Shown here piece by piece: positions 7,153 to 13,971 of a stretch of 21,224 bases of DNA. The position numbers and the translations under genes were made by a program. Numbering within the stretch: position 1 is the stretch's first letter; each line of letters starts with the position of its first letter. The notes below the pieces were generated by a model. It was not told the DNA's origin, ran no database searches, and saw only the letters and a program-made list of their open reading frames with translations. The stretch is taken from positions 1 through 21,224 of the forward strand of contig JBMFTZ010000013.1 in the NCBI GenBank assembly GCA_049966775.1. Direction: 5' to 3'. The stretch comes from JAKAWW01 sp049966775. GTDB lineage: Archaea > Micrarchaeota > Micrarchaeia > Micrarchaeales > Micrarchaeaceae.

Positions 7153-8871
7153 TCAGATCCCTTTCGTGTTTTCGACAAAAACGCCATTGATAAACATGTA
7201 CCTTGTGCGCGTTTGCTCCATCGTGTTCAGCGCGTCAGCGGGGCTCATCACGATGGGCGCACCGTGCACGTTGAAGCTCGTGTTCAGCACTATGCCATAG
7301 CCTGTCCTTTTCCTTATGCCGTGGAGCAACTCTTCGTAAAGCTTGTTTTCTTTGCCCACCATCTGCGGCCGCGCAGACCTATCCACATTAGTCACGGCCC
7401 TTGCAATATGGTCAAGATCCTCCTTTATGTAATAGGTGTTGGTCATAAACTTGTCCGGACCCTTGTTGTCGTATTTCAGTATCTTTTCTGCATCTTTTTC
7501 GAGCAATGATGGTGCAAACGGCTGGAACCATTCCCTCTTTTTCACGTAAAGGTTCAGCTTGTCCTTCACTGTGTCGGAGCTGCTTGGCGCCAGTATGCTC
7601 CTGTTGCCAAGCGCCCTTGGGCCGTATTCCATCCTGTCCTGGAACCAGAACACATAATTGCCTTCGTTTATGAGCTCTGAAGCGTGCTTTGCCTGCTCCA
7701 TAGGGCTTTCAAGCTCGTATCTGAGGCCATCGCGGCTTTTCACTTCGTGCAGAGTGTCTTCTTCGCTGTAAGCATCGCCAAGATAGGCGTCAAAGTCGTA
7801 ATGCGTCGTGCCGTTGAGCAGGTAGTTAGCGTACAGCGCACCCCCGAGCGCCATGCCGCCGTCACCCATGTGCGGGAATACGAACCAGTGTCTCAGCTTG
7901 TCCAGCATGCGTATCTTCATGTTTGCCTTTACGTTGGAGAATATGCCCCCCGCAAACGCTACGTCGCCAATACCGTATTCGTCGAGCGCATTTTGGACGA
8001 ATCTTGTAAGCACATGCTCGAGCACCTGCTGTGCCATGTACGAAAACTGCTCCCTTGGTGTTTGCCACGCTATCCTCTGAAGCAACACAAACTGCTTTAG
8101 CGGCGAATATTTTGCCTTTATGGAAGTGCCATGAACCTCAAAGAAGTTTTTGAGCTTGTTGTCGTTGAAGTCAAACGGGTAAGAGTAGTCCGCCATGGCC
8201 ATTACTTTGCCTTCATCCTCGAGTTCGCGCATTCCCACTATATTTGTAACTTGCTCATAGAAAATGCCTATGGAATCAGTGGCCTTTAGCGTTTTGTGCC
8301 TCTCCAGCTTGCCGTTCCTAAGCGTGCTTATGCTTCCGGAGAGTCCGTCGCCAAGACCGTCTACTGTTATGACAAGCGGGTTTTTAAATGGTGCGGTAAA
8401 TGCAGCTGTTGCCGCGTGTGCTACGTGGTGCTCGACAACATGCAGCTTGAAGTCCTTGAAGCCCATGTGCCTGAGCGCCTTGCCAATGATGTAGCTGCTG
8501 ATGCTATTGCATAAAGGCAAAACACCGAACCTTGTAAGTGTATACTTGAGCTTGTGCCTCTCGTCCTCGAACCGCGGCTTAAGGATCTTGCGCCTCCTAA
8601 ACTGGTAGTAGTATTCCTTCGAATACGGCATTATCCTCTCAAGGGTTTTGGTAAGCTCGGTGGTAGTGAAGGCCACATGCCCTATGTCTGCCGGCTTAAG
8701 CCCGGCAAACCTTAGCGCTGCGTTAATGGCATTAAATGGAAAATTGACCTCCAGTTTCCTTTTTGTGAAGCGCTCCTCGTTCGCCGCGTATATAATCCGT
8801 TTGTCATCTATAAGTGCAGCGCCCGAATCATGCCCGTCCCACACCCCTAAAATATACAAGGAAACACCCAC
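7153..8871 (-). CDS. NodU/CmcH family O-carbamoyltransferase
   Basis: This 572-residue enzyme transfers a carbamoyl group from carbamoyl phosphate, via a carbamoyl-adenylate, to a hydroxyl on a sugar or small molecule. Its full length and conserved blocks match the family. The N-terminal ASKHA-like start is ILGVWDGHDSGAAL. The Kae1-like metal site is HHVAHA (148-153) with VDGLGDG. It also has FAGGIFSNVKANMKI, GDGGMALGGALYANY, MEYGPRALGNRSILA and NTSFNVHGAPIV. The start is GTG 8871; a TTG four codons later (giving MYILGVWDG) is the usual family start and is an alternative. It leads an operon with a GT-C-like glycosyltransferase, so carbamoylation of a surface sugar is the likely role. Confidence 0.93.
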   Translation of the reverse strand: MGVSLYILGVWDGHDSGAALIDDKRIIYAANEERFTKRKLEVNFPFNAINAALRFAGLKPADIGHVAFTTTELTKTLERIMPYSKEYYYQFRRRKILKPRFEDERHKLKYTLTRFGVLPLCNSISSYIIGKALRHMGFKDFKLHVVEHHVAHAATAAFTAPFKNPLVITVDGLGDGLSGSISTLRNGKLERHKTLKATDSIGIFYEQVTNIVGMRELEDEGKVMAMADYSYPFDFNDNKLKNFFEVHGTSIKAKYSPLKQFVLLQRIAWQTPREQFSYMAQQVLEHVLTRFVQNALDEYGIGDVAFAGGIFSNVKANMKIRMLDKLRHWFVFPHMGDGGMALGGALYANYLLNGTTHYDFDAYLGDAYSEEDTLHEVKSRDGLRYELESPMEQAKHASELINEGNYVFWFQDRMEYGPRALGNRSILAPSSSDTVKDKLNLYVKKREWFQPFAPSLLEKDAEKILKYDNKGPDKFMTNTYYIKEDLDHIARAVTNVDRSARPQMVGKENKLYEELLHGIRKRTGYGIVLNTSFNVHGAPIVMSPADALNTMEQTRTRYMFINGVFVENTKGI

Positions 8872-8904
8872 AAAGCATTTCTGTAGCCTGTATCTGTATC
8901 AATG

Positions 8905-8915
8905 TTTTTATCTAT
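8905..8915 (-). promoter_or_regulatory. TATA-like box for the carbamoyltransferase operon
   Basis: On the - strand tatagataaaa lies 34-44 nt upstream of the GTG at 8871. Its position is right for an archaeal TATA box; the initiation site is inferred to lie near 8880-8888. Confidence 0.45.
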
Positions 8916-9049
8916 ACCCCCAAAATATCTAAAAATGTTGTTTTCAGGGCTCGCGCCGTGCAAACGCTACGTCGCTCTGCGCTATATACCTAAATCGGCC
9001 ATCGCAATTATGTTGGTGGCATCCCCCGCATGTAAACGGTGTGGGCTTT

Positions 9050-9070
9050 CCAAGTGGCAACAAGGTATGA
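9050..9070 (+). repeat. Imperfect direct repeat, copy 1
   Basis: This 21-nt block beginning ccaagtggca matches the block at 9187-9207 at 18 of 21 positions. It lies 137 nt upstream of the second copy, inside the region with the TnpB-like remnant. Confidence 0.6.
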
Positions 9071-9080
9071 TTGATATAGA

Positions 9081-9097
9081 ACAAAAAAGTATATATA
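9081..9097 (+). promoter_or_regulatory. BRE-TATA promoter block in front of a structured region
   Basis: acaaaaaagtatatata has the look of a purine/A-rich BRE followed by a TATA box, predicting initiation near 9113-9122. A near-copy (GATATRGAACAAAAA then GTATATA, and TTATACGGCG further on) occurs at 18970-19019 upstream of L10e. No long gene starts behind it, so a non-coding transcript is possible. Confidence 0.45.
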
Positions 9098-9112
9098 CTT
9101 ATATTATACGGC

Positions 9113-9299
9113 GTGCCCGCCGGAATCTACGCTCAGGAAGAGAATGCAAGACCTCAAGGGGCAGCTCTTGAGGAACTGAGAACATACCAAGTGGCAGCAA
9201 TGCATGAAGTTACAAACTCCCCTAATAAGGGACTGTCCACCGCCAGGAATGGGGGGCCAGGTTCACTGGCCGATGAAGCAAGGGCTTCTATTCCTCTGC
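9113..9299 (+). mobile_element. Probable remnant of an IS200/IS605 tnpB 3' end
   Basis: Read from 9113 the frame gives VPAGIYAQEENARPQG, then AALEELRTYQVAAMHEV and GSLADEARASIPLQ. These resemble the variable tail that follows the NAA-N-L zinc-finger end of archaeal TnpB proteins (AGxYAxGExxRPQ, then a ...EA tail). The DNA near the end, gatgaagcaagggcttc, resembles the GATGAAGCA-G-AAGCC-type sequence just before the right-end hairpin of such elements. An in-frame stop at 9077-9079 shows that the rest of tnpB is missing. The frame stays open to 9529, but beyond about 9300 it no longer looks like protein. The assignment rests on recognition from memory and is moderately uncertain. Confidence 0.45.
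9187..9207 (+). repeat. Imperfect direct repeat, copy 2
   Basis: This second copy of the 21-nt block reads TYQVAAMHE in the TnpB-tail frame. The match to 9050-9070 could mean two nested or duplicated insertion-sequence ends. Confidence 0.6.
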
Positions 9300-9433
9300 A
9301 GTTCGCTTTCATTCTACCGTTAAAGCGTGTGGGATTTTCCGCCCACTTTGTTAATGTCTATATATGTTGCGGTGCGCTTATTATAGCGATGCTGCATGCA
9401 ATGCTCGGCTTTGCTCTTGTACCGCGGCCGCCC

Positions 9434-9451
9434 GTACGCAGAAGTGCGTAC
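9434..9451. repeat. 18-nt perfect inverted repeat, possible operator
   Basis: gtacgca-gaag-tgcgtac is a perfect 7-bp inverted repeat with a 4-nt centre. It lies about 20 bp upstream of the lonB TATA box (9471-9480) and is not followed by a T-tract on either strand. A protein-binding site is therefore more likely than a terminator. Confidence 0.5.
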
Positions 9452-9470
9452 AAAACAAAAACAAGTATCC

Positions 9471-9480
9471 TTTATATTTA
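9471..9480 (+). promoter_or_regulatory. TATA box for lonB-top6A
   Basis: tttatattta, preceded by an A-rich BRE-like stretch, would place initiation near 9500 and give a leader of about 25 nt. A second A/T box at 9487-9498 could instead give an almost leaderless start. No Shine-Dalgarno sequence precedes the ATG at 9526. Confidence 0.5.
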
Positions 9481-9525
9481 TTGTGCCATATATTATAGAA
9501 GGCAAATGGTAGCAAGTGTTGCCAA

Positions 9526-11514
9526 ATGAACGCTAAAAAAGCAAAACCTGTAAGAAAGGCAAAGAGGGCGAGCGAGCAGCAGGGTGCTGCACGCGTGCGC
9601 ACGACAGCAGACATAGAGATACCGCCAAAAATTATAGACCAGGTGGTTGGCCAGAAGAAGGCTGTCGACATAATTAAAAAAGCGGCAAAGCAGAGGCGAA
9701 ACGTGCTGCTCATAGGGGAGCCGGGCACGGGTAAGACAATGCTGGCACAGGCAATGGCGGAGCTTCTTCCAGCAACAGACCTGGAGGACGTGCTGGTATA
9801 CAAGAATTTCAATGACGAGAACATGCCCCTCATAAAGACTGTCAAAACCTACCCGGAGGGCTACAACGGCGGCGACGGTCAAGGGCGAATCCTGCTGCAG
9901 AAGGAAAGGATGAAAGAGCGCATGAGCCTTAACAAGGGCAACTCCATAATAGGCCCCGCCGTAATACTGCTGATCATAATAATATTTGGCATCACCCTCA
10001 CGGGCTTAGTGAAGGGATACGAGCTGGTAGTAATGGCTGCCCTGATACTCGGCATAATGCTTTTCGGTTCTGCTCTTATGTTCATGAGCGGTCTTGCGAG
10101 GCGCGTCGGCATGCCGGGCTCCTTTGACACCAACGAGCCTAAGCTTATCGTGGACAATACCGGTTTGTCGCATGCTCCATTTATAGATGCAACAGGCGCA
10201 AGAGCGGGCGCACTGCTCGGCGATGTCAAACATGATCCGCTGCAGTCTGGCGGTCTTGGCACTCCTGCGCACTTGCGCGTTGAAAGCGGGGCAGTCCACA
10301 AGGCAAACAAAGGCGTGCTCTTCATAGATGAGATTGCAAACCTTGACATGAGGGCACAGCAAGAGCTGCTAACCGCGATGCAGGAGAAGAAATACCCGAT
10401 AACTGGCCAGAGCGAGATGAGCTCAGGCGCGCTTGTGAAGACAGAACCAGCGCCTAGCGACTTCATACTTATAGCTGCGGGCAACATACAAGATGTCCAG
10501 AAGATGCACCCCGCGCTGCGTTCGAGGATACGCGGCTATGGCTACGAAGTGTATATGGATTCTACAATGGACGACACCGAAGCCAGCAGGAAGCTGATGA
10601 TGCAGTTCATTGCGCAAGAGGTAAAGAAAGACGGCAAGATACCACCGTTTGACGCATCGGCGATAGAAGAGATAATACAGGAAGCGCGCCGCAGATCCGG
10701 GCGCAGGAACAAGCTTACGCTAATACTGAGGGACCTGGGCGGCCTGGTAAGGGCCGCGGGCGATATCGCGGTAGAGAAAAACGCCAAAGTAGTCACAAAG
10801 GAGCATGTAATCGCGGCAATGGAGCTTGCAAAGCCGATAGAGGCACAGCTCGTAAGCCAGGAACTCGAATATAGGAAGGACTACCGGGTTTTCTCGACGC
10901 ATGGCTACAAGGTTGGAAGGGTAAACGGCCTAGCTGTAATGGGCGCTAGGAACATGTATTCCGGCATAGTGATACCCATCGCAGCGGAGGTAACGCCGGC
11001 AAGCTCAAGGGCCGAAGGCAAATTCATACCTACCGGCAAGCTGGGCAAGATCGCAAGTGAAGCGGTCACCAACGTCAGCGCGGTAATAAAGAAGCACATG
11101 GGCAAGGACGTTGCCAACTATGACATGCATGTGCAGTTCTTGCAGATAGAGGGCGTCGAAGGCGACAGCGCAAGCATATCCGTTGCAGTTAGCATCATAT
11201 CTGCCATGGAAAGCGTGCCAGTAGACCAGTCCCTTGCGATGACAGGGTCGCTGTCTGTGAGGGGAGATGTTCTGCCCGTCGGCGGCGTTACTGCAAAAGT
11301 GCAGGCTGCCATAGACGCGGGGATGCGCGGCGTAATACTACCCGCAAGCAACATAAGGGACGTATCTGTAGACAGCGACAAGCTTAAAAAGATAAAGCTC
11401 CTGCCTGCGAGGACCATAGCCGACGTGCTTAAGTATGCGCTCAAGGAAGGGCCCAAGAGGGACAGCATAGTGAAGGAGCTCGGCAGCTACGAAAGAGGCA
11501 GGCCATCATCATGA
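9526..11514 (+). CDS. lonB: Archaeal membrane-bound Lon protease (LonB)
   Basis: This 662-residue ATP-dependent protease degrades misfolded and regulatory proteins at the inner face of the membrane. The AAA+ domain has Walker A GEPGTGKT (64-71), interrupted as usual for LonB by two transmembrane helices (about 145-190, IIGPAVILLIIIIFG and LVVMAALILGIMLFGSALMF). Walker B is GVLFIDEIANLD and the sensor/arginine finger region is HPALRSRIRGYG. The C-terminal protease domain carries the Ser/Lys dyad: Ser548 in EGDSAS and Lys591 in GGVTAKV. Length and order match family members. The last 4 nt overlap the ATG of top6A (ATGA), so they share a transcript. Regulation may act through the palindrome at 9434-9451. 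Confidence 0.97.
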   Translation: MNAKKAKPVRKAKRASEQQGAARVRTTADIEIPPKIIDQVVGQKKAVDIIKKAAKQRRNVLLIGEPGTGKTMLAQAMAELLPATDLEDVLVYKNFNDENMPLIKTVKTYPEGYNGGDGQGRILLQKERMKERMSLNKGNSIIGPAVILLIIIIFGITLTGLVKGYELVVMAALILGIMLFGSALMFMSGLARRVGMPGSFDTNEPKLIVDNTGLSHAPFIDATGARAGALLGDVKHDPLQSGGLGTPAHLRVESGAVHKANKGVLFIDEIANLDMRAQQELLTAMQEKKYPITGQSEMSSGALVKTEPAPSDFILIAAGNIQDVQKMHPALRSRIRGYGYEVYMDSTMDDTEASRKLMMQFIAQEVKKDGKIPPFDASAIEEIIQEARRRSGRRNKLTLILRDLGGLVRAAGDIAVEKNAKVVTKEHVIAAMELAKPIEAQLVSQELEYRKDYRVFSTHGYKVGRVNGLAVMGARNMYSGIVIPIAAEVTPASSRAEGKFIPTGKLGKIASEAVTNVSAVIKKHMGKDVANYDMHVQFLQIEGVEGDSASISVAVSIISAMESVPVDQSLAMTGSLSVRGDVLPVGGVTAKVQAAIDAGMRGVILPASNIRDVSVDSDKLKKIKLLPARTIADVLKYALKEGPKRDSIVKELGSYERGRPSS

Positions 11515-12614
11515 ACCCAGACAACGCAACTCCGAAAGCCAAGCTGGAGGAGTTTGCTTCCAAGATAATAGGCGACATAAGCACCGGCAGGAACCCACGA
11601 TTTGTGGCAACTGCAAGAACTCGCTCCAATATCACATACGACGACAAGAAGGGCTACCTTTCGCTTGGGAATGCGAACGAGGAGCGCAGCTTTCTAAACG
11701 TGGCGCAGTCAAAGAGGTTCATGCAGACCATAGCAATAGCCGCCAAGTGCCACAAGTTCATAGAGGAGAACCTGCATACGACAATCAGGGGCCTCTATTA
11801 CCAGCTCAAGTACTCGCTCGGCGAGGATGTGGACGAAAACATATTCAGCGAGCAGACCGAATCAAATCCGCTCATAGAAGACTTGGAGGTGTCGCTTCAC
11901 ATGCGCCGCGAGGAGCTGAACCTGAACGCCAACAGGAAGGGCGTCCTTGCAGGTAACGTAAAAATTATCGATACGTTTGGAAATGAAAAGCTCGAGATCG
12001 ATGCCAGCAAGATGGGCAGGAGCGGCTGGGCCATACCCAGCGATGTGGACAACGATATAAAGTTTGTTGACGTCAAAGCCAAATACGTGCTTGTAGTTGA
12101 AAAGGACGCGCTTTGGCAGAGGCTCAACGAGGACGGCTTCTGGCGCAAGGAGAACATAATACTGATATCACCGCAAGGCCAGGCGGCAAGGGGCACCAGG
12201 CGTCTTATAAGGAAGCTTGCCGACATGGGGCTGCCTGTATATGTGTTCAACGACGGCGATGCATGGGGGTGGTACATATACTGGACCATAAAGACAGGAA
12301 GCATGAACCTCGCATACATAGGAGCCGACATAGCCACGCCAGAAGCCAAATTCATCGGCGTGACAATGTCAGACATCGAGCACTACGACTTCCTTAAGAG
12401 CATGACCATGCGGGCAAGCGAAATAGACCTTAAAAGGGCGCAGGAGATGCTCTCGTACCCGTGGATAAACAGGCACAAGGAGTGGGTCGAGGAGCTAAAG
12501 AAGGTAATGATCACAAAGAGGAAGCTCGAGCAGGACACGCTGCAGGGCCCGAGGCTCACATTCGTGGACGACTACATAAAGGAAAAGATAAAGAACGCCG
12601 ATTTCCTGCCGTGA
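11511..12614 (+). CDS. top6A: DNA topoisomerase VI subunit A (Spo11-like)
   Basis: This 367-residue protein is the DNA-cleaving subunit of the type IIB topoisomerase that relaxes and decatenates DNA. The 5Y-CAP (winged helix) domain holds the catalytic tyrosine region TIRGLYYQLKYS (Tyr96/Tyr97). The Toprim domain shows the acidic VVEKDALWQRL and the metal-binding NDGDAWGWYIYW. The usual sequence at the latter is DxDPYGxxIY; here Ala-Trp replaces Pro-Tyr. It starts inside lonB by a 4-nt overlap. The ATPase partner, subunit B, is not in the window, although the two genes are often adjacent in archaea. It converges with the pilus ATPase with a single base between stops. Confidence 0.95.
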   Translation: MNPDNATPKAKLEEFASKIIGDISTGRNPRFVATARTRSNITYDDKKGYLSLGNANEERSFLNVAQSKRFMQTIAIAAKCHKFIEENLHTTIRGLYYQLKYSLGEDVDENIFSEQTESNPLIEDLEVSLHMRREELNLNANRKGVLAGNVKIIDTFGNEKLEIDASKMGRSGWAIPSDVDNDIKFVDVKAKYVLVVEKDALWQRLNEDGFWRKENIILISPQGQAARGTRRLIRKLADMGLPVYVFNDGDAWGWYIYWTIKTGSMNLAYIGADIATPEAKFIGVTMSDIEHYDFLKSMTMRASEIDLKRAQEMLSYPWINRHKEWVEELKKVMITKRKLEQDTLQGPRLTFVDDYIKEKIKNADFLP

Positions 12615-12615
12615 G

Positions 12616-13932
12616 CTACACTTTTATTATCGGTTGCAGGTTGGGCAGGCCCAGCTTTCTCAGCGTTGCCTCGGGGTCATCGTAATAATCCCTTACGAAC
12701 TCGCTTATGCTCTTCATGTCGCGCTTGCCTAGCTTGTTAATCCTGTCAAGTATGACTGCCCTGATGCGCTCCTCTTCGAGTATGTCCGGCGGCGGCACGC
12801 CCAGCACCTTTGACAGCATATCCCTGTACGTAACGCTAGGAAGTATCGGGGAGCCCCTCTGCGTCTTATAGTCATACCTGTAGAGGTCGGAAAGCAGGAT
12901 CTGCGTCTCAATGCCCGATATCTCCGATATTTGTGTTATCTTCCTCGAAGGCACGTTGCCCGCATATACCGTAGACACCACAATCAGGGCGTCTATCACC
13001 GGTATTATATCCATAGGCACGTTCATGGGTGTGTGCTGCAGCCTGTTTATAATATCCCTGCTAGAAGAAGCATGTATAGTGCCCATTGATATCTTGCCTA
13101 TATTCATGGCGGTGATCATGTCGTTCGCTTCGCCGCCCCTCACCTCCCCTATTATTATCATGTCGGGCCTCATCCTGAGCGCGTTCTTGACGAGATCCAC
13201 CATCGGCATGTCCTCGCTTGTTTCAAGCCTAACGCAGTTCTCCTGGGTCCTGGTGTCCAGCTCATAGGTTTCTTCTATGGTCACTATGCGCGAGTCAGGC
13301 CTGAAGAACGAGAACATCGCGTTGAGCAGCGTCGTCTTGCCCGCTGCAGGCATCCCGCCAATTAGTATGTTGGCAGGCCTTACCTTTAGCCCGTCTACAT
13401 ATAGCCACAGCCTTGCTGCTATGCTGTAATCAAGCTCCCCGCCGTTTACCAGGTCGAGTATGCTAAGCGGATTCTTCTTGAAATTCCTAACCGTTATGTC
13501 ATAACCCATAGGTGACGAGACGATGTTTGCCCTGCTCCCGTTAGGCAGGTGTATGTCCATTATGTTGCCATTTGAAGATTCGTTTGTAGCATAAAGCTTG
13601 AGCTTGTTAACAAAGAGCTCGAGCTCTTCCTTGCTTCCTATGCTTTTGTCAACTCTCTTCTTTCCCTCTTTTGAACTGTACTCGAATATGCCCTCCGTGT
13701 TGTTTATCATCACGTCTTCTATGTTTTCGTCATCCACAAGCTCTGCAAGAGGGCTTATGTCGTACATGTCGTTTAGTATTGCATCTACCTCGTCGCTGGT
13801 TATGTGTGGGTTGATGCTCTGCGCTATGTCATTTATAAGCTGCCTCCTGCGCGACGGATCTATGATTGTAGTGAACTTGCCCTTTGCCCGCGCAAGTATG
13901 AGGTTCTCCATATCGACAAGTCTTTGCTCCAT
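12616..13932 (-). CDS. Type II/IV secretion system ATPase (archaeal pilus/TadA-FlaI family)
   Basis: This 438-residue hexameric motor protein drives assembly of type IV pili or archaella-like filaments. Motifs appear in family order: Walker A GGMPAAGKTT (192-201), Asp box IVTIEET (216-222), Walker B DMIIIGEVRGGEA (257-269) and His box MGTIHASSS (283-291). The N-terminal domain includes PLAELVDDENIEDVMIN, the common region before the motor. It has an ATG with a good site (AAGGAT, 13936-13941) and its own TATA box. The usual TadC/FlaJ membrane partner is not adjacent. The class III prepilin at 20659-21159 is a possible substrate. TadA/CpaF-like and FlaI-like sub-types cannot be separated here. 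Confidence 0.92.
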   Translation of the reverse strand: MEQRLVDMENLILARAKGKFTTIIDPSRRRQLINDIAQSINPHITSDEVDAILNDMYDISPLAELVDDENIEDVMINNTEGIFEYSSKEGKKRVDKSIGSKEELELFVNKLKLYATNESSNGNIMDIHLPNGSRANIVSSPMGYDITVRNFKKNPLSILDLVNGGELDYSIAARLWLYVDGLKVRPANILIGGMPAAGKTTLLNAMFSFFRPDSRIVTIEETYELDTRTQENCVRLETSEDMPMVDLVKNALRMRPDMIIIGEVRGGEANDMITAMNIGKISMGTIHASSSRDIINRLQHTPMNVPMDIIPVIDALIVVSTVYAGNVPSRKITQISEISGIETQILLSDLYRYDYKTQRGSPILPSVTYRDMLSKVLGVPPPDILEEERIRAVILDRINKLGKRDMKSISEFVRDYYDDPEATLRKLGLPNLQPIIKV

Positions 13933-13948
13933 ACAATCCTTAATTGGG

Positions 13949-13960
13949 TTTTATATTTAT
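13949..13960 (-). promoter_or_regulatory. TATA box for the secretion ATPase
   Basis: On the - strand ataaatataaaa lies 17-28 nt upstream of the ATG at 13932, with AAGGAT 3 nt before the start. It separates the ATPase transcript from ftsY, which ends at 13972. Confidence 0.5.
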
Positions 13961-13971
13961 ATTTATTATGC

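Larger units (their letters stand above)
8872..9112. other. Intergenic stretch, mostly without recognisable genes
   Basis: Apart from the - strand TATA-like box, no convincing gene is seen. A short + frame near 9010-9060 reads PACKRCGLSKWQQG, faintly like the first zinc knuckle of TnpB (CxxCG followed by SK..QG). It could be another piece of the decayed insertion sequence. The end of this stretch (9074-9112) is an A/T-rich promoter-like block. Confidence 0.4.
9113..9350 (+). ncRNA. Candidate structured non-coding RNA (omega-RNA-like remnant)
   Basis: Four clean hairpins lie in series behind the TATA box at 9089-9097: cctcaag/cttgagg (9152-9158 with 9167-9173), ggccag/ctggcc (9255-9260 with 9266-9271), gaagc/gcttc (9275-9279 with 9284-9288), and gtggg/cccac (9329-9333 with 9342-9346) followed by TTTG. 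The overlap with a TnpB-like tail is where the guide-RNA scaffold of IS200/IS605 elements is encoded. It could therefore be a leftover or domesticated omega RNA, or an unrelated small RNA. Transcription is inferred, not shown. Confidence 0.3.
9351..9525. other. Upstream region of lonB
   Basis: No gene is seen here. The stretch holds a GC-rich patch (ccgcggccgc), an 18-nt palindrome, the lonB TATA box and a short leader with a GGCAA...TTGCC stem (9501-9505 with 9519-9523) ending 2 nt before the ATG. Confidence 0.6.

Noticed and set aside
9101..9346. CRISPR array suggested by serial hairpins and a direct repeat
   Set aside because: There are only two imperfect repeat copies with no regular spacing, and no cas genes.
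9113..9350. RNase P RNA or SRP RNA
   Set aside because: The conserved RNase P blocks (such as GGAAAGTCC and ACAGAA) and the SRP helix 8 motif are not present.
9300..9529. Continuation of the 9113 reading frame as a real protein up to 9529
   Set aside because: After about 9300 the translation becomes non-specific and crosses the palindrome and the lonB promoter.
9879..10487. Long open frame on the - strand within lonB
   Set aside because: It is the antisense of clear LonB sequence, with no promoter or ribosome site, and looks like a composition shadow.
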